Assembly: GCA_002840505.1 (NCBI GenBank)
Contig: PHBC01000009.1
Location: forward strand, 1 to 64,000
Length of the DNA stretch: 64,000 nt
Direction: 5' to 3'
Source of the DNA: Deltaproteobacteria bacterium HGW-Deltaproteobacteria-2
GTDB lineage: Bacteria > Desulfobacterota > Syntrophia > Syntrophales > Smithellaceae
Shown piece by piece: positions 40,442-49,523 of the stretch. Under the pieces are notes generated by a model. It ran no database searches. It saw only the letters and a program-made list of their open reading frames with translations, and was not told the DNA's origin. Position 1 is the first letter of the stretch. Each line of letters begins with the position of its first letter. Made by a program: the position numbers and the translations under genes.

Positions 40442-41569
40442 GTGCGGAAACGAGTATTGTCTTGTAGAATGGTTAAAAGTGTTCAGATATTTTATTTAAT
40501 AAAGAAACATATATCTATATTTATCAAGAATATAATTTATTCCGACAAATTAACATATTATCCTGAAGAGGAAAGAAAAAATAGGATAAGCATCTTCATT
40601 GATAATTTTATTTGGATTCTTCACTTTCATCATGCCAATGAATTTTATTACATTTTGGGATTTGATAGAAAGAACTACACACAATATAGACAAAAATATA
40701 TTAACGGAAGACAATGCCGAAAAATAATTGAACGCAAAAAAATGCAAGTTAGTAATAATTCAAAAATATATGATATTGTTATTCATGATAAATTTATAGC
40801 GGCTCAGTACATGGAATCGTTAGGTTTCCCGGTGCCATCAACAATAGCTGTTGTTTATAATAATAAGATCATACTTCCAAAATCAGATGAAGAGTTTCCA
40901 TTGAATTTCATTATAACTGAAAAGAAATCATTGTTCGAAGATTGCATTTGTAAACCCATTGCCGATTGGGCCGGTAGAGGTATATTCCGCATGCAAGCAA
41001 ATGACGGCAACATAATCATAAACAATAGAAATGTTACAAAAAATAAATTTAAAGATTTATTTTCAAATTCAAAATATATAATTCAAGAGAAGATAATTCA
41101 ACACGAAAAAATGTCAAAATTAAATCCAAATTCTATAAATACAATACGATTAGTCACTTGTTTTGATAATCAAACTGTTCAGCCTTTTTCCGCGGGAGTC
41201 AGGATTGGTATGGAAGGAAATATAACTGATAACTGGCATACCGGAGGCATTTTAGTTCGATTAAATATTGAATCGGGTCTTTTGGATAAATATGGTTTTA
41301 CGCATCCTGAACACAGTGGGAAAAAATATGAAAGACATCCTGAAACAGGAGTTAAATTTGATAGTTATGAAATTCCATATTGTCATAAAGCTATCGACTT
41401 GGCAACAAATCTGCATAAATATTTTTATAATACCCATTCTATAGGATGGGATATAGCTATAACTAAAGAAGGGCCGGTTTTTATTGAAGCAAATCAAGGC
41501 TGGGATCCATATATTCATTTAGTCTTAGAAGATAATTTTTTAGATAAATTTTATACATATTTTAAGTAA
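40442..41569 (+). CDS. Sugar-transfer-associated ATP-grasp protein
   Basis: 375 residues. The ATP-grasp core runs from about residue 170: CKPIADWAGRGIFRM (ATP-binding Lys and Gly-rich loop), then NPNSINTIRLVT, WHTGGILVRL and the metal-binding FIEANQGWDP near residue 350. These match the ATPgrasp_ST family, found in polysaccharide and sugar-modification clusters, and predicted to ligate a carboxylate to an amine or hydroxyl. The start is GTG at 40442; an ATG nine codons later is an alternative and neither site is strong. The gene is more AT-rich than its neighbours. Confidence 0.82.
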   Translation: MRKRVLSCRMVKSVQIFYLIKKHISIFIKNIIYSDKLTYYPEEERKNRISIFIDNFIWILHFHHANEFYYILGFDRKNYTQYRQKYINGRQCRKIIERKKMQVSNNSKIYDIVIHDKFIAAQYMESLGFPVPSTIAVVYNNKIILPKSDEEFPLNFIITEKKSLFEDCICKPIADWAGRGIFRMQANDGNIIINNRNVTKNKFKDLFSNSKYIIQEKIIQHEKMSKLNPNSINTIRLVTCFDNQTVQPFSAGVRIGMEGNITDNWHTGGILVRLNIESGLLDKYGFTHPEHSGKKYERHPETGVKFDSYEIPYCHKAIDLATNLHKYFYNTHSIGWDIAITKEGPVFIEANQGWDPYIHLVLEDNFLDKFYTYFK

Positions 41570-41588
41570 GATTGAATTGCTAGTATAA

Positions 41589-41717
41589 GCACCATTTCAA
41601 CTTGGCGTTGATGTATACGGAGACGATTTGTTTTGTATAATCGAAGCAACTGCGATGATGAATGAAATTTCATTACCAATGCGGCAGCTTTTTAAAAAGG
41701 TTTTAAATGATCCTTAA
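41589..41717 (+). pseudogene. Remnant 3' end of a second chorismatase-like gene
   Basis: 43 codons ending in a stop, preceded directly by an in-frame TAA. The translation starts APFQLGVDVYGDDLFC and closely parallels the C-terminus of the intact gene at 39314-40369 (LFQLGVDICRDNLLCEIEVTAVI). The changes Cys-Arg to Tyr-Gly and Glu to Ile hit the conserved closing motif. A Met-Asn-Glu extension follows. No N-terminal part remains; the ATP-grasp gene lies between the copy and the remnant. A duplication followed by deletion is the simplest reading. Confidence 0.75.
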
Positions 41718-41748
41718 GAATCTTTGCTAGTGAAATGAAAGAGAATCT

Positions 41749-42945
41749 ATGGTGAATCCCACTCTACAACCTTTAAAACTGATTAACTCCGTTTATGGCA
41801 CGACTTCTGTTTTTGTAGCTCGATCATCACCAAATGCTTCTCGTTGGCTGCCGCAAAGTGCTATGGAGCGCGATATGGCGACTGCGTCCATGCTGACAGT
41901 CCTCGGAGATATGCCAATTGTTTGCGCTGCTTCGGTATCCACGCCTGATGCCCTGAGTCTTTTACGCGACGCCGGTTTTCAGATCCCGAAGAAAATTTAT
42001 CGTTATGCAGATGTAAAAGACTATATGAAGATTCTCCATGAATTTTTCAATGATGGTTTGATTATGGTAACGCAACATGTTCATCCTCTATCTGAAATGC
42101 CACCGGAGTACTCCTGGATTGCTCCGCCGGTTCTGTCTTTTGTGAATAATAAAGCGAATCTGGGAAATCTTGTTCCGAAAGAAAATGTCCCTTTTCGTGA
42201 AATTGTATCGGTGGATCGAATTGTCAACAGTAAACGGAAATGGATTGCGCCGGTCGTCATCAAAGCAGTTACTGATGAATCAACGGGTGGGGGAATTGAT
42301 GTCCGTATCTGCCTGAGCGGTGATGATGTTAAAAAGGCAGCTTCATATTTCGCGGACTGTTGCTTTGTGGTTTGTGAGGAATGGCTGGATATTCGGCGAA
42401 ATCTATGTCTTCATTACAGTATAACTAATGACGGAAACATCACTTATCTCGGTTTTACGGAACAGGTAAGCGATGATCAGGGTGCCTACTGCGGTAATTG
42501 GCTTGAAGATGGAACTGTATGCCCGGTCGATGCTGTCGAAGTAGGCGCATCAATCGTTCATACAGCTTATGAACATGGATACTACGGCATTGTGGGAATT
42601 GATGTGGCTGTATGGGAAGAGCAGCCTTGCAAGGTATTTGATTTAAATTTTCGCGCCAATGGTTCTACACCTGCAATTCTTTACTCTCAGAGCGTTTATC
42701 GACATCATCAAAAGCCGGTAATCCGTTTGCGCCGTCTGAAAGGCAGTGGAAACTACCGGGATATGCTCAACTCAGTTTATCGAGCGATGACTAAAGGCAT
42801 TCTGCTGCCCCTGGGCAGTTGTGATCCTGAAAAGGGAAATTATGTTGAAAAACATCCTCTTCTGACGGGGATGATTCTCGGCGAGACACGTCAAGATGTT
42901 TTAGAAAATGAACGCGAACTGGCCTCCATGGGTCTGGATATATAA
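41749..42945 (+). CDS. ATP-grasp domain ligase
   Basis: 398 residues. ATP-grasp core: the ATP-binding Lys in APVVIKAVTDESTGGGIDV near residue 170, CEEWLDIRRNLCLHYSI near 222, and the metal-binding VFDLNFRANGSTP near 305 (Asp-Asn-Arg). The fold forms acyl-phosphates and ligates amines or thiols. The substrate is unknown; in this context, coupling an amino acid or hydroxybenzoate to an amine is plausible. It is followed after 22 bases by the first CapK-like gene, whose longest frame even overlaps it. Confidence 0.82.
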   Translation: MVNPTLQPLKLINSVYGTTSVFVARSSPNASRWLPQSAMERDMATASMLTVLGDMPIVCAASVSTPDALSLLRDAGFQIPKKIYRYADVKDYMKILHEFFNDGLIMVTQHVHPLSEMPPEYSWIAPPVLSFVNNKANLGNLVPKENVPFREIVSVDRIVNSKRKWIAPVVIKAVTDESTGGGIDVRICLSGDDVKKAASYFADCCFVVCEEWLDIRRNLCLHYSITNDGNITYLGFTEQVSDDQGAYCGNWLEDGTVCPVDAVEVGASIVHTAYEHGYYGIVGIDVAVWEEQPCKVFDLNFRANGSTPAILYSQSVYRHHQKPVIRLRRLKGSGNYRDMLNSVYRAMTKGILLPLGSCDPEKGNYVEKHPLLTGMILGETRQDVLENERELASMGLDI

Positions 42946-42967
42946 AAACAAAAGGTCGCCTGAAAGT

Positions 42968-44278
42968 ATGAAAATAGTGAAAGTTTATAGTGAAAATGTG
43001 AGACGTTATGGGTTCTGGTTTGTTGATGCTTTGACGGGTGGACATGTTAGAAAATATCTTCATGATTTAAAAGAGAAACTAGGAGGTGAAGCTGATGCTT
43101 CATCAGATGATTTGATAAAGATTCTTAATCATGCTGTCAATACAACAGAGTTTTACAGCGAATACAAGGGTTACTCAAACATCATGGATTTCCCAGTAAT
43201 AAAAAAGAGTCTGGTCAAAGAAAAATATGATCAGTTTATTTCATCAGAGTATAAAACCGAAAAATTATACAAAGTGCAGACCAGTGGCTCCACCGGAGAG
43301 CGTTTTGTAATGCTGCTGAATAAAAAAAAGAGAAAAAGAGTTATTGCCGAACTTATATACTTTCTTGAGCAGTGCGGTTTTAAGTTGGGATACAGGCATG
43401 TTTATGCCAGAGTGTGGTTTGCGGGTAATAAAAAAGCAAAACTGGAACTGATTGCACATAACACGATTATGTTTGATTGTTCTTTTTTATCCGACGAATC
43501 AATGGACATGCTCTATCAAATGCTGCATAAGGACAATTCCATAAAATGCCTGACCGGTTATGCCACTTTTCTTGCTACAATTGCCTCTTATTTTGATAAA
43601 AAGGGATATACGCCGGATATGTTCAGTATTGAAATTGTCATCAGTGGAGCCGAACGTCTGGAACCAGGCGCTAAAATCTTGCTTAAGAAAGTATTCGGCT
43701 GTACAGTTGTTTCGAGATACGGCAACAGCGAAAATGGTTTTCTGGCGCAGCAAACCAATGATGGAGATAAATTCATTTTAAATACTGCTCATTACTTTTT
43801 TGAAACGCTAAAGCTTGATTCCGATGAGCCCGCTTCTTTGGGAGAACCAGCCAGATTAGTGCTGACAGATCTTTATAATTACGCCATGCCGTTAATTCGT
43901 TATGATACAGAAGATATAGTCATAATGGAAATTTCGGCAGAGAATAGTTATCGAAAATATATTTTAACTGAATTGTCCGGAAGAAAGGCGGATATAATCT
44001 ACGACACGCGGGGTAATAAAATAAGTCCTCACTTTGTTGCTTTGACTTTTCGGCGTTATGATAAGTTGCCTCAATTTCAGCTTATTCAGAACAGTCTCAA
44101 ACAATTTACTTTGAAATTAGAAGGCACCCGCGGCCTATATGATGATAATGATTTTAAGGAAACGATCAGGGAACTGGTTGGCCCGGATGCCATTGTCGAA
44201 ATCGAGTACGTAGATAAAATACCGCATCTTTCATCAGGAAAATTTAGAAAAATAATATGCAATTATAAAGTCAATTAG
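42968..44278 (+). CDS. CapK/PaaK-like adenylate-forming enzyme (1)
   Basis: 436 residues, phenylacetate-CoA ligase-related. The nucleotide-binding loop QTSGSTGERF is near residue 100, VVSRYGNSENG near 247, LVLTDLYNYAMPLIRYDTEDI near 295, and the C-terminal catalytic-Lys segment HLSSGKFRK near 426. CapK-type members occur in capsule and glycan clusters and are thought to activate a carboxylate as AMP ester. I start at the ATG at 42968, after the upstream stop. It is a tandem paralogue of the next gene: the N-termini (RRYGFWFVDALTGGHVRK versus RGLAFWSLDALKGRTVKK) align. Confidence 0.85.
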   Translation: MKIVKVYSENVRRYGFWFVDALTGGHVRKYLHDLKEKLGGEADASSDDLIKILNHAVNTTEFYSEYKGYSNIMDFPVIKKSLVKEKYDQFISSEYKTEKLYKVQTSGSTGERFVMLLNKKKRKRVIAELIYFLEQCGFKLGYRHVYARVWFAGNKKAKLELIAHNTIMFDCSFLSDESMDMLYQMLHKDNSIKCLTGYATFLATIASYFDKKGYTPDMFSIEIVISGAERLEPGAKILLKKVFGCTVVSRYGNSENGFLAQQTNDGDKFILNTAHYFFETLKLDSDEPASLGEPARLVLTDLYNYAMPLIRYDTEDIVIMEISAENSYRKYILTELSGRKADIIYDTRGNKISPHFVALTFRRYDKLPQFQLIQNSLKQFTLKLEGTRGLYDDNDFKETIRELVGPDAIVEIEYVDKIPHLSSGKFRKIICNYKVN

Positions 44279-44285
44279 GAATTCT

Positions 44286-45644
44286 TTGGACTTTAAAGTG
44301 GTTGATGAGATGATAGCAAACGCAATGCATAAATTGAGAGGCCTGGCTTTTTGGTCTTTGGATGCTTTAAAAGGCAGAACTGTAAAAAAAGCATACACTG
44401 AGTTGAAAACATTTGATGCTACGGATAGTCGTTCTGCGAGATTTACGGAGCATCAAAAATCAATATTGCAAAAACTTTTGCAACACGCAATTAATACGAC
44501 GAAATTCTATAAAAAAATTCAAAGCAATTGCCTGTCTGACTTTCCGATAATTGATAAAAATATAATCAAAAATCAGCAAGATGATTTTATGTCGAACAAA
44601 TACGACAGAACTAAATTGTTCACTATGACTACAAGCGGTTCAACGGGAGTAAAGCTTACCTGCTATCAAAATGATGAAAAGAAGAAGAGGGTTCATGCAG
44701 AAGTAATATATTATAGCGGAAAAGCAGGGTACTTAGTGGGAGAAAAATTAATTTATCTACGGGCGATTTCGGAAGAAAGCTATAAGTCTAAACTGCGCCA
44801 ATGGATTCAAAATGAGACGTTGCTGGATATATGTAATTTGGATGACAAGCGTATTGAAGATATATTATCCGACATTGACAAGGCATCCCGTTGGGGTTCA
44901 ATGATATTGGCTTATGCGTCGACTTTTGAGGCGTTTAAAGATTACTTTCAGAGAAAAGGAATGTCAAAAGTCGGCAAAAATAAAGTATACGGTATAATTA
45001 GCAGTTCCGAAATGCTTTTTGATGATACCAGAAACATTATATCCAACGCGTTTCACTGCCGCTGCTTTTCACGATACTCTAATCAGGAAAACGGCATCAT
45101 CGGGCAGGATGATATTGAAGATAATGCTTTTATCATCAATGAGGTTCATTACATAGTCGAAGTGTTTAAAATGAATTCGGACATATTGGCAGAGGAAGGA
45201 GAAGTCGGCCGTCTTGTAATAACTGATCTATACAATTACGCCATGCCGATGATTCGCTATGACACAGGAGATATAGGTTCGATTGTCTATATTCAGAGAA
45301 ATGGCGTGACTAAAAAAGCCATAACAAATTTTGGAGGGCGCAGGGTAGATATGGTATTTGATTGTTATGGCAATCGCCTGTCACCACATATCATTACGGT
45401 TAATTTCTGGCAGTTTCCTGAAATTCAGCAATATCAGTTTATTCAGGAAAGTAAAATAAATTATACATTGAAGATTAATACTCAGGACAGATTTGTCAGA
45501 CAAAAGGAAATGGAAGCATTATTAGAAAAATTGCTAGGTGATAAAGCTGTTATAAAGATAGAAGAGGTTGAAGAAATACCTGTATTGGCTTCCGGAAAAA
45601 GAAAATATATTGTAAATAATATGTGCCATAATGATAATAATTAG
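44286..45644 (+). CDS. CapK/PaaK-like adenylate-forming enzyme (2)
   Basis: 452 residues, paralogue of the preceding gene. TTSGSTGVKL is near residue 118, CFSRYSNQENGIIG near 263, LVITDLYNYAMPMIRYDTGDIGS near 310, and the C-terminal PVLASGKRKYIV near 434 carries the candidate catalytic Lys. The start is TTG at 44286 with AGGA about 6 bases upstream, 7 bases after the previous stop. Two closely related tandem copies suggest activation of two related acids, or a division of labour on the same glycan. Confidence 0.85.
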   Translation: MDFKVVDEMIANAMHKLRGLAFWSLDALKGRTVKKAYTELKTFDATDSRSARFTEHQKSILQKLLQHAINTTKFYKKIQSNCLSDFPIIDKNIIKNQQDDFMSNKYDRTKLFTMTTSGSTGVKLTCYQNDEKKKRVHAEVIYYSGKAGYLVGEKLIYLRAISEESYKSKLRQWIQNETLLDICNLDDKRIEDILSDIDKASRWGSMILAYASTFEAFKDYFQRKGMSKVGKNKVYGIISSSEMLFDDTRNIISNAFHCRCFSRYSNQENGIIGQDDIEDNAFIINEVHYIVEVFKMNSDILAEEGEVGRLVITDLYNYAMPMIRYDTGDIGSIVYIQRNGVTKKAITNFGGRRVDMVFDCYGNRLSPHIITVNFWQFPEIQQYQFIQESKINYTLKINTQDRFVRQKEMEALLEKLLGDKAVIKIEEVEEIPVLASGKRKYIVNNMCHNDNN

Positions 45645-45696
45645 TTTGAATGTTTTTGTATAAGTCCATCAAAAACGAAAATAAAAGGTCTATTGG

Positions 45697-46356
45697 ATGG
45701 CAACTAATCGAAGTAAAAATAAATTCTATCTATCCTTCGGCAAACGCGCATTTGATTTGGTTCTGGCTATTCCTGCTGCCATTGTTTTAATACCCGTGTT
45801 TATAATAATTGCTTTTCTTGTACGCTGGAGATTAGGAAGGCCGATTTTATTCAAACAGATGCGTCCGGGACTGTGGGAAAATCCTTTTACAATTTTCAAA
45901 TTCCGAACTATGACCGATGCGCGTGACCAAGACGGCAAAATGCTTCCTGATGATAAACGTCTAACGCGTCTTGGTGCTTTCCTGCGCAAGACGAGTAGTG
46001 ATGAATTGCCAGAATTGATAAATGTTATCAAAGGCGAAATGAGTATTGTCGGGCCGCGCCCCCTGTTTATGGAATATCTGCCATATTATACAAAACGGGA
46101 GCACTTGCGTCATACTGTTCGTCCGGGAATTACGGGATTATCGCAGATAAGAGGCAGAAATTATCTGCCTTGGAATGAACGTCTGGAAATGGACGTAAAA
46201 TATATTGAGATCATTTCTTTTCCTCAGGATATAAAAATTATATTTGAAACTTTCTTCCAGGTTTTGAAAGCAAAAGATGTTGCTGTTTTACCCAGGACAG
46301 TAAGTATTCCTTTGTCGGAATATAGAGAGAAACATAAAGAAAAGAAATCTGATTGA
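45697..46356 (+). CDS. Initiating sugar transferase (PglC/WcaJ type)
   Basis: 219 residues of the bacterial sugar-transferase family, which moves a phosphosugar from a UDP-sugar to undecaprenyl phosphate at the inner membrane. KRAFDLVLAIPAAIVLIPVFI forms the N-terminal reentrant helix. FKFRTM is near residue 67 and DELPELINVIKGEMSIVGPRP near residue 108 has the catalytic Asp-Glu. This is the short form lacking the WbaP N-terminal membrane domain. It anchors the cluster to a lipid-linked glycan. Confidence 0.93.
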   Translation: MATNRSKNKFYLSFGKRAFDLVLAIPAAIVLIPVFIIIAFLVRWRLGRPILFKQMRPGLWENPFTIFKFRTMTDARDQDGKMLPDDKRLTRLGAFLRKTSSDELPELINVIKGEMSIVGPRPLFMEYLPYYTKREHLRHTVRPGITGLSQIRGRNYLPWNERLEMDVKYIEIISFPQDIKIIFETFFQVLKAKDVAVLPRTVSIPLSEYREKHKEKKSD

Positions 46357-46398
46357 TTAAGTGTGAATTTGAAATAACTTTAATTATTATAGGTATAT

Positions 46399-47463
46399 AT
46401 GAATATATTAATAACAGGAATAGGCGGTCCGACGCCGATTGGAATTGCCAAAAGCATACTCCTGAATGGTAAGTCTAAAAGTGCAAGACTTATAGGAGTT
46501 GACTCGAATAAGTATGCTCCGGGTTTATATAACAAAGAACTTTTTGATAAAACTTATCTGATTCCTCATTCTTCAAGTGACAATTACTGGCGCGTTTTGG
46601 AGTCAATTATTTCTAAAGAACACATCGACTATTCTTTCGTCGTTCCTGAATTAGAAGTATTAAAATGGTCTTTAAAAATGAAGACAGGCCGGATACCGTG
46701 TGACTCTCTTCTTCCCGATTATGAAGTAGCAAAGGTTCTATATGATAAATATGAACTTCATCAAAGATTAATTGGTTCTAATTTGGTTCCCGGAACAATA
46801 AAAGTTGAATTAACTCAGATTGAAAAAAATATCGGTAATCCCCCCCCCAATACTTTCTGGGTCCGGGCGGGATTCGGTGCGGGAGCGACAGGATCATTCA
46901 AAATCAATAAAATGGATGATCTTAGAGCATGGATAAAATTAAATCCTCATATTAAAGACTATATTATCAGCGAATATTTGCCCGGTAGAAATTATGCCTG
47001 CAAGATACTTTTTTACGATGGAAAAGCAATCAGAGCATCATGTGCTCAGAGAATTGATTACTTAATGGCTCATGTTGCACCGTCGGGAATTTCCGGAATG
47101 TGTTCAAGAGGAAAACTTATCAATAAACGGGAAATTGTCGACACCTCCATCAGAGCCTTGAAAATCATTTTTGACGGTTGCGGACAGGAACCGCATGGAA
47201 TGTTTACAGTTGATTATCGTGAGGATGAGTACGGAAATCCAAAAATAACCGAAATAAATATTAGACATGTATCGTTCACATTGGCATTTGCTTTATGCGG
47301 AGCAAATTTTGCAGAGGATTCACTGAGACTTTACTTAAATGATTCTTCCTTTGATCGTGCATTTAAAATCTATGAGTTTGATGATGACTATACATTCATT
47401 AGGGGAGTTGATGCACAGATAAAAATTGTAAAGGATTCAGAAATAAAATCTCTTGTTCCATAA
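46399..47463 (+). CDS. ATP-grasp domain protein (CarB-like)
   Basis: 354 residues. The N-terminal Rossmann-like preATP-grasp half has ILITGIGGPTPIGIAKSIL and LIGVDSNKYAPGLY. The ATP-grasp half has FWVRAGFGAGATGSFKI near residue 150 (ATP-binding) and the metal-binding ITEINIRHVSFT near residue 290. It is related to carbamoyl-phosphate-synthase-like ATP-grasps found in polysaccharide clusters. It contains a run of eight C (46844-46851) in a generally AT-rich gene. The substrate is unknown. It lies 42 bases after the sugar transferase. Confidence 0.85.
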   Translation: MNILITGIGGPTPIGIAKSILLNGKSKSARLIGVDSNKYAPGLYNKELFDKTYLIPHSSSDNYWRVLESIISKEHIDYSFVVPELEVLKWSLKMKTGRIPCDSLLPDYEVAKVLYDKYELHQRLIGSNLVPGTIKVELTQIEKNIGNPPPNTFWVRAGFGAGATGSFKINKMDDLRAWIKLNPHIKDYIISEYLPGRNYACKILFYDGKAIRASCAQRIDYLMAHVAPSGISGMCSRGKLINKREIVDTSIRALKIIFDGCGQEPHGMFTVDYREDEYGNPKITEINIRHVSFTLAFALCGANFAEDSLRLYLNDSSFDRAFKIYEFDDDYTFIRGVDAQIKIVKDSEIKSLVP

Positions 47464-47536
47464 ATAATTGATGGTCATAATTTCAAAATACTCTTATGTT
47501 TTAAAAACCTGTCATGAATTTGGATTGTAAAATATT

Positions 47537-49390
47537 ATGTGCGGCATTGTAGGAAAATATTATTTCAATATTAATCAATATGATTCTTCTGATTTGTCCA
47601 GGATGATGAAGGTTATATCCCACAGAGGGCCTGATTCTTCAGGCACTTTTACAGATGACGTCATGGCGATTGGTTTTCAACGCCTCAGCATCATAGATGT
47701 AAATACCGGTGATCAACCCCTCTATAATGAGACAGGGAAAATAGTTCTTGTTGCCAATGGAGAAATCTATAATTTCAAAGAGCTCCGGGCGACACTTCAA
47801 TCTATGGGCCATGTCTTCAGAACAAAGACGGATTGTGAAGTGATCATTCATCTTTATGAAGAATACGGGAATAGTTCTGTAAAAAAATTAAACGGCATGT
47901 TTGCTTTTTGCCTTTATGATTCCGTGAAGAAAATATTGTTGATGGCACGGGATCGCATGGGAATCAAGCCTCTGTATTTCTATCAAAATGACGATGTTTT
48001 GATTTTTTCGTCCGAAATCAAAGGTATTCTCGCTTCGCGTAGAATGTCAGTAAAGCCTGAAGCAAATGTTCTGGATGAATATCTTTGTTTCGGATCTTTG
48101 TGCAATGGAAGAACATTTTTCTCCAAGATTGTCAGTCTGGAACCAGGCTGTCTAGTGGAAGTCACGAACAGAGGAATTCATTCCCAAAGATACTGGATCC
48201 CGGAAATTGTTGAAAGTACTCTTAGCGAAGCTCAGTACATTGAGAAAATAGAGTCTTCCGTGAATAATTCAGTGCAGCGGCAAATGATGAGCGATGTGCC
48301 TCTTGGCAGTCTCCTCAGCGGAGGAGTGGATTCCAGCTGGGTTAGTGTTGTTGCCAATAAATTAGCTCCGGGTATTAAAACATTTACAATCGGTTTCCCG
48401 GACCCGGCACATAATGAAATTCCCTATGCGCGTTTCACAGCCGGATCTTACGGATTTGATCATCATGATTTTGTAAGTGATAATAAGGAGTATGCCGATT
48501 CGCTGGAACAGACAATATGGCATCATGATGAACCGCTTACTTTTCCGAGTTCCGTACAAAATCGTCTGGTTTGTAGATACGCTCGCGAGTTTGTGAAGGT
48601 TGTGTTGACCGGTGAGGGAGCGGATGAATTATTCGGCGGTTATCCGCGTCAATACCTGAGCAAATTACAGAACCAATTCCTGCTGCTGGGGGGTGTAAAC
48701 CAAAGGGTTATCCTCATGGCTTTAAAATTTTTACCATTTAGGAAGATAAAAACATTAAGGAGATTTCTCGCTTTATCACCTTATGAACTCGTTCTCTGGA
48801 ATGCGGCATTTACAGAGAAGGAAAGGATTGCCTGGTTATTCGATAAAGATGAGCCGGATATCTCCATCAGATTAGAGCAATTGAACAAAGTCTGGAATAA
48901 AAACCTTGATACGATTGACAATCTTCTTTTGTTTGATCAGCAGACATATTTGCGTTCGATTTTAAATATGAAAGATAAAATGAGTATGGCTGAATCAATG
49001 GAACTGAGAGTTCCGACTCTTGATAATGAAATGATTTCCATGGCGCACGAGATTCCGGGGGACGTAAAATTGAGAAGATTGCAGACAAAATATTTATTTA
49101 AGAAGGCCGCAGTCAGACATATACCGCGGAAGATAGTGTACAAGAAGAAAATAGGATTTACTATTCCGGTCGATAAATGGTTGAGAGACAAAAATGGAGT
49201 TGGCAGTTTTCTGGATATGCTGATCGATTCATCGGATAAAATTGAAGGAATCAATAAATCCAAACTAGAAAAAGTGATTTGTGAACATAAAAGCGGAACA
49301 CAAAACCATCAAAATATTCTCGGCCACTTGATTTATTATGTTATTTGGCGACAGCAATATATAGATACTAAACCTTTGTCAGTAAACTAA
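47537..49390 (+). CDS. Asparagine synthase-like glutamine amidotransferase
   Basis: 617 residues. An N-terminal Ntn glutaminase domain with Cys2 (MCGIVGKYYF) and RLSIID near residue 51 is followed by a synthetase domain with the pyrophosphate-binding SGGVDSSWV near residue 262 and LTGEGADELFGGYPRQY near 355. Members encoded inside glycan clusters often amidate a sugar acid or form other amides rather than making asparagine; here the cluster context favours that. Free asparagine synthesis cannot be excluded. Confidence 0.9.
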   Translation: MCGIVGKYYFNINQYDSSDLSRMMKVISHRGPDSSGTFTDDVMAIGFQRLSIIDVNTGDQPLYNETGKIVLVANGEIYNFKELRATLQSMGHVFRTKTDCEVIIHLYEEYGNSSVKKLNGMFAFCLYDSVKKILLMARDRMGIKPLYFYQNDDVLIFSSEIKGILASRRMSVKPEANVLDEYLCFGSLCNGRTFFSKIVSLEPGCLVEVTNRGIHSQRYWIPEIVESTLSEAQYIEKIESSVNNSVQRQMMSDVPLGSLLSGGVDSSWVSVVANKLAPGIKTFTIGFPDPAHNEIPYARFTAGSYGFDHHDFVSDNKEYADSLEQTIWHHDEPLTFPSSVQNRLVCRYAREFVKVVLTGEGADELFGGYPRQYLSKLQNQFLLLGGVNQRVILMALKFLPFRKIKTLRRFLALSPYELVLWNAAFTEKERIAWLFDKDEPDISIRLEQLNKVWNKNLDTIDNLLLFDQQTYLRSILNMKDKMSMAESMELRVPTLDNEMISMAHEIPGDVKLRRLQTKYLFKKAAVRHIPRKIVYKKKIGFTIPVDKWLRDKNGVGSFLDMLIDSSDKIEGINKSKLEKVICEHKSGTQNHQNILGHLIYYVIWRQQYIDTKPLSVN

Positions 49391-49523
49391 GTGGTCTTGT
49401 TTCTAAAAATAATTATCTAATATTTATATCAAAAAAGACACAATCATTGTCTGTTCCATATTCAGAAAAAATATGTAATGTATATATTAATTAACGTACA
49501 TTTATGTTTAAGGGAAAAATGGC

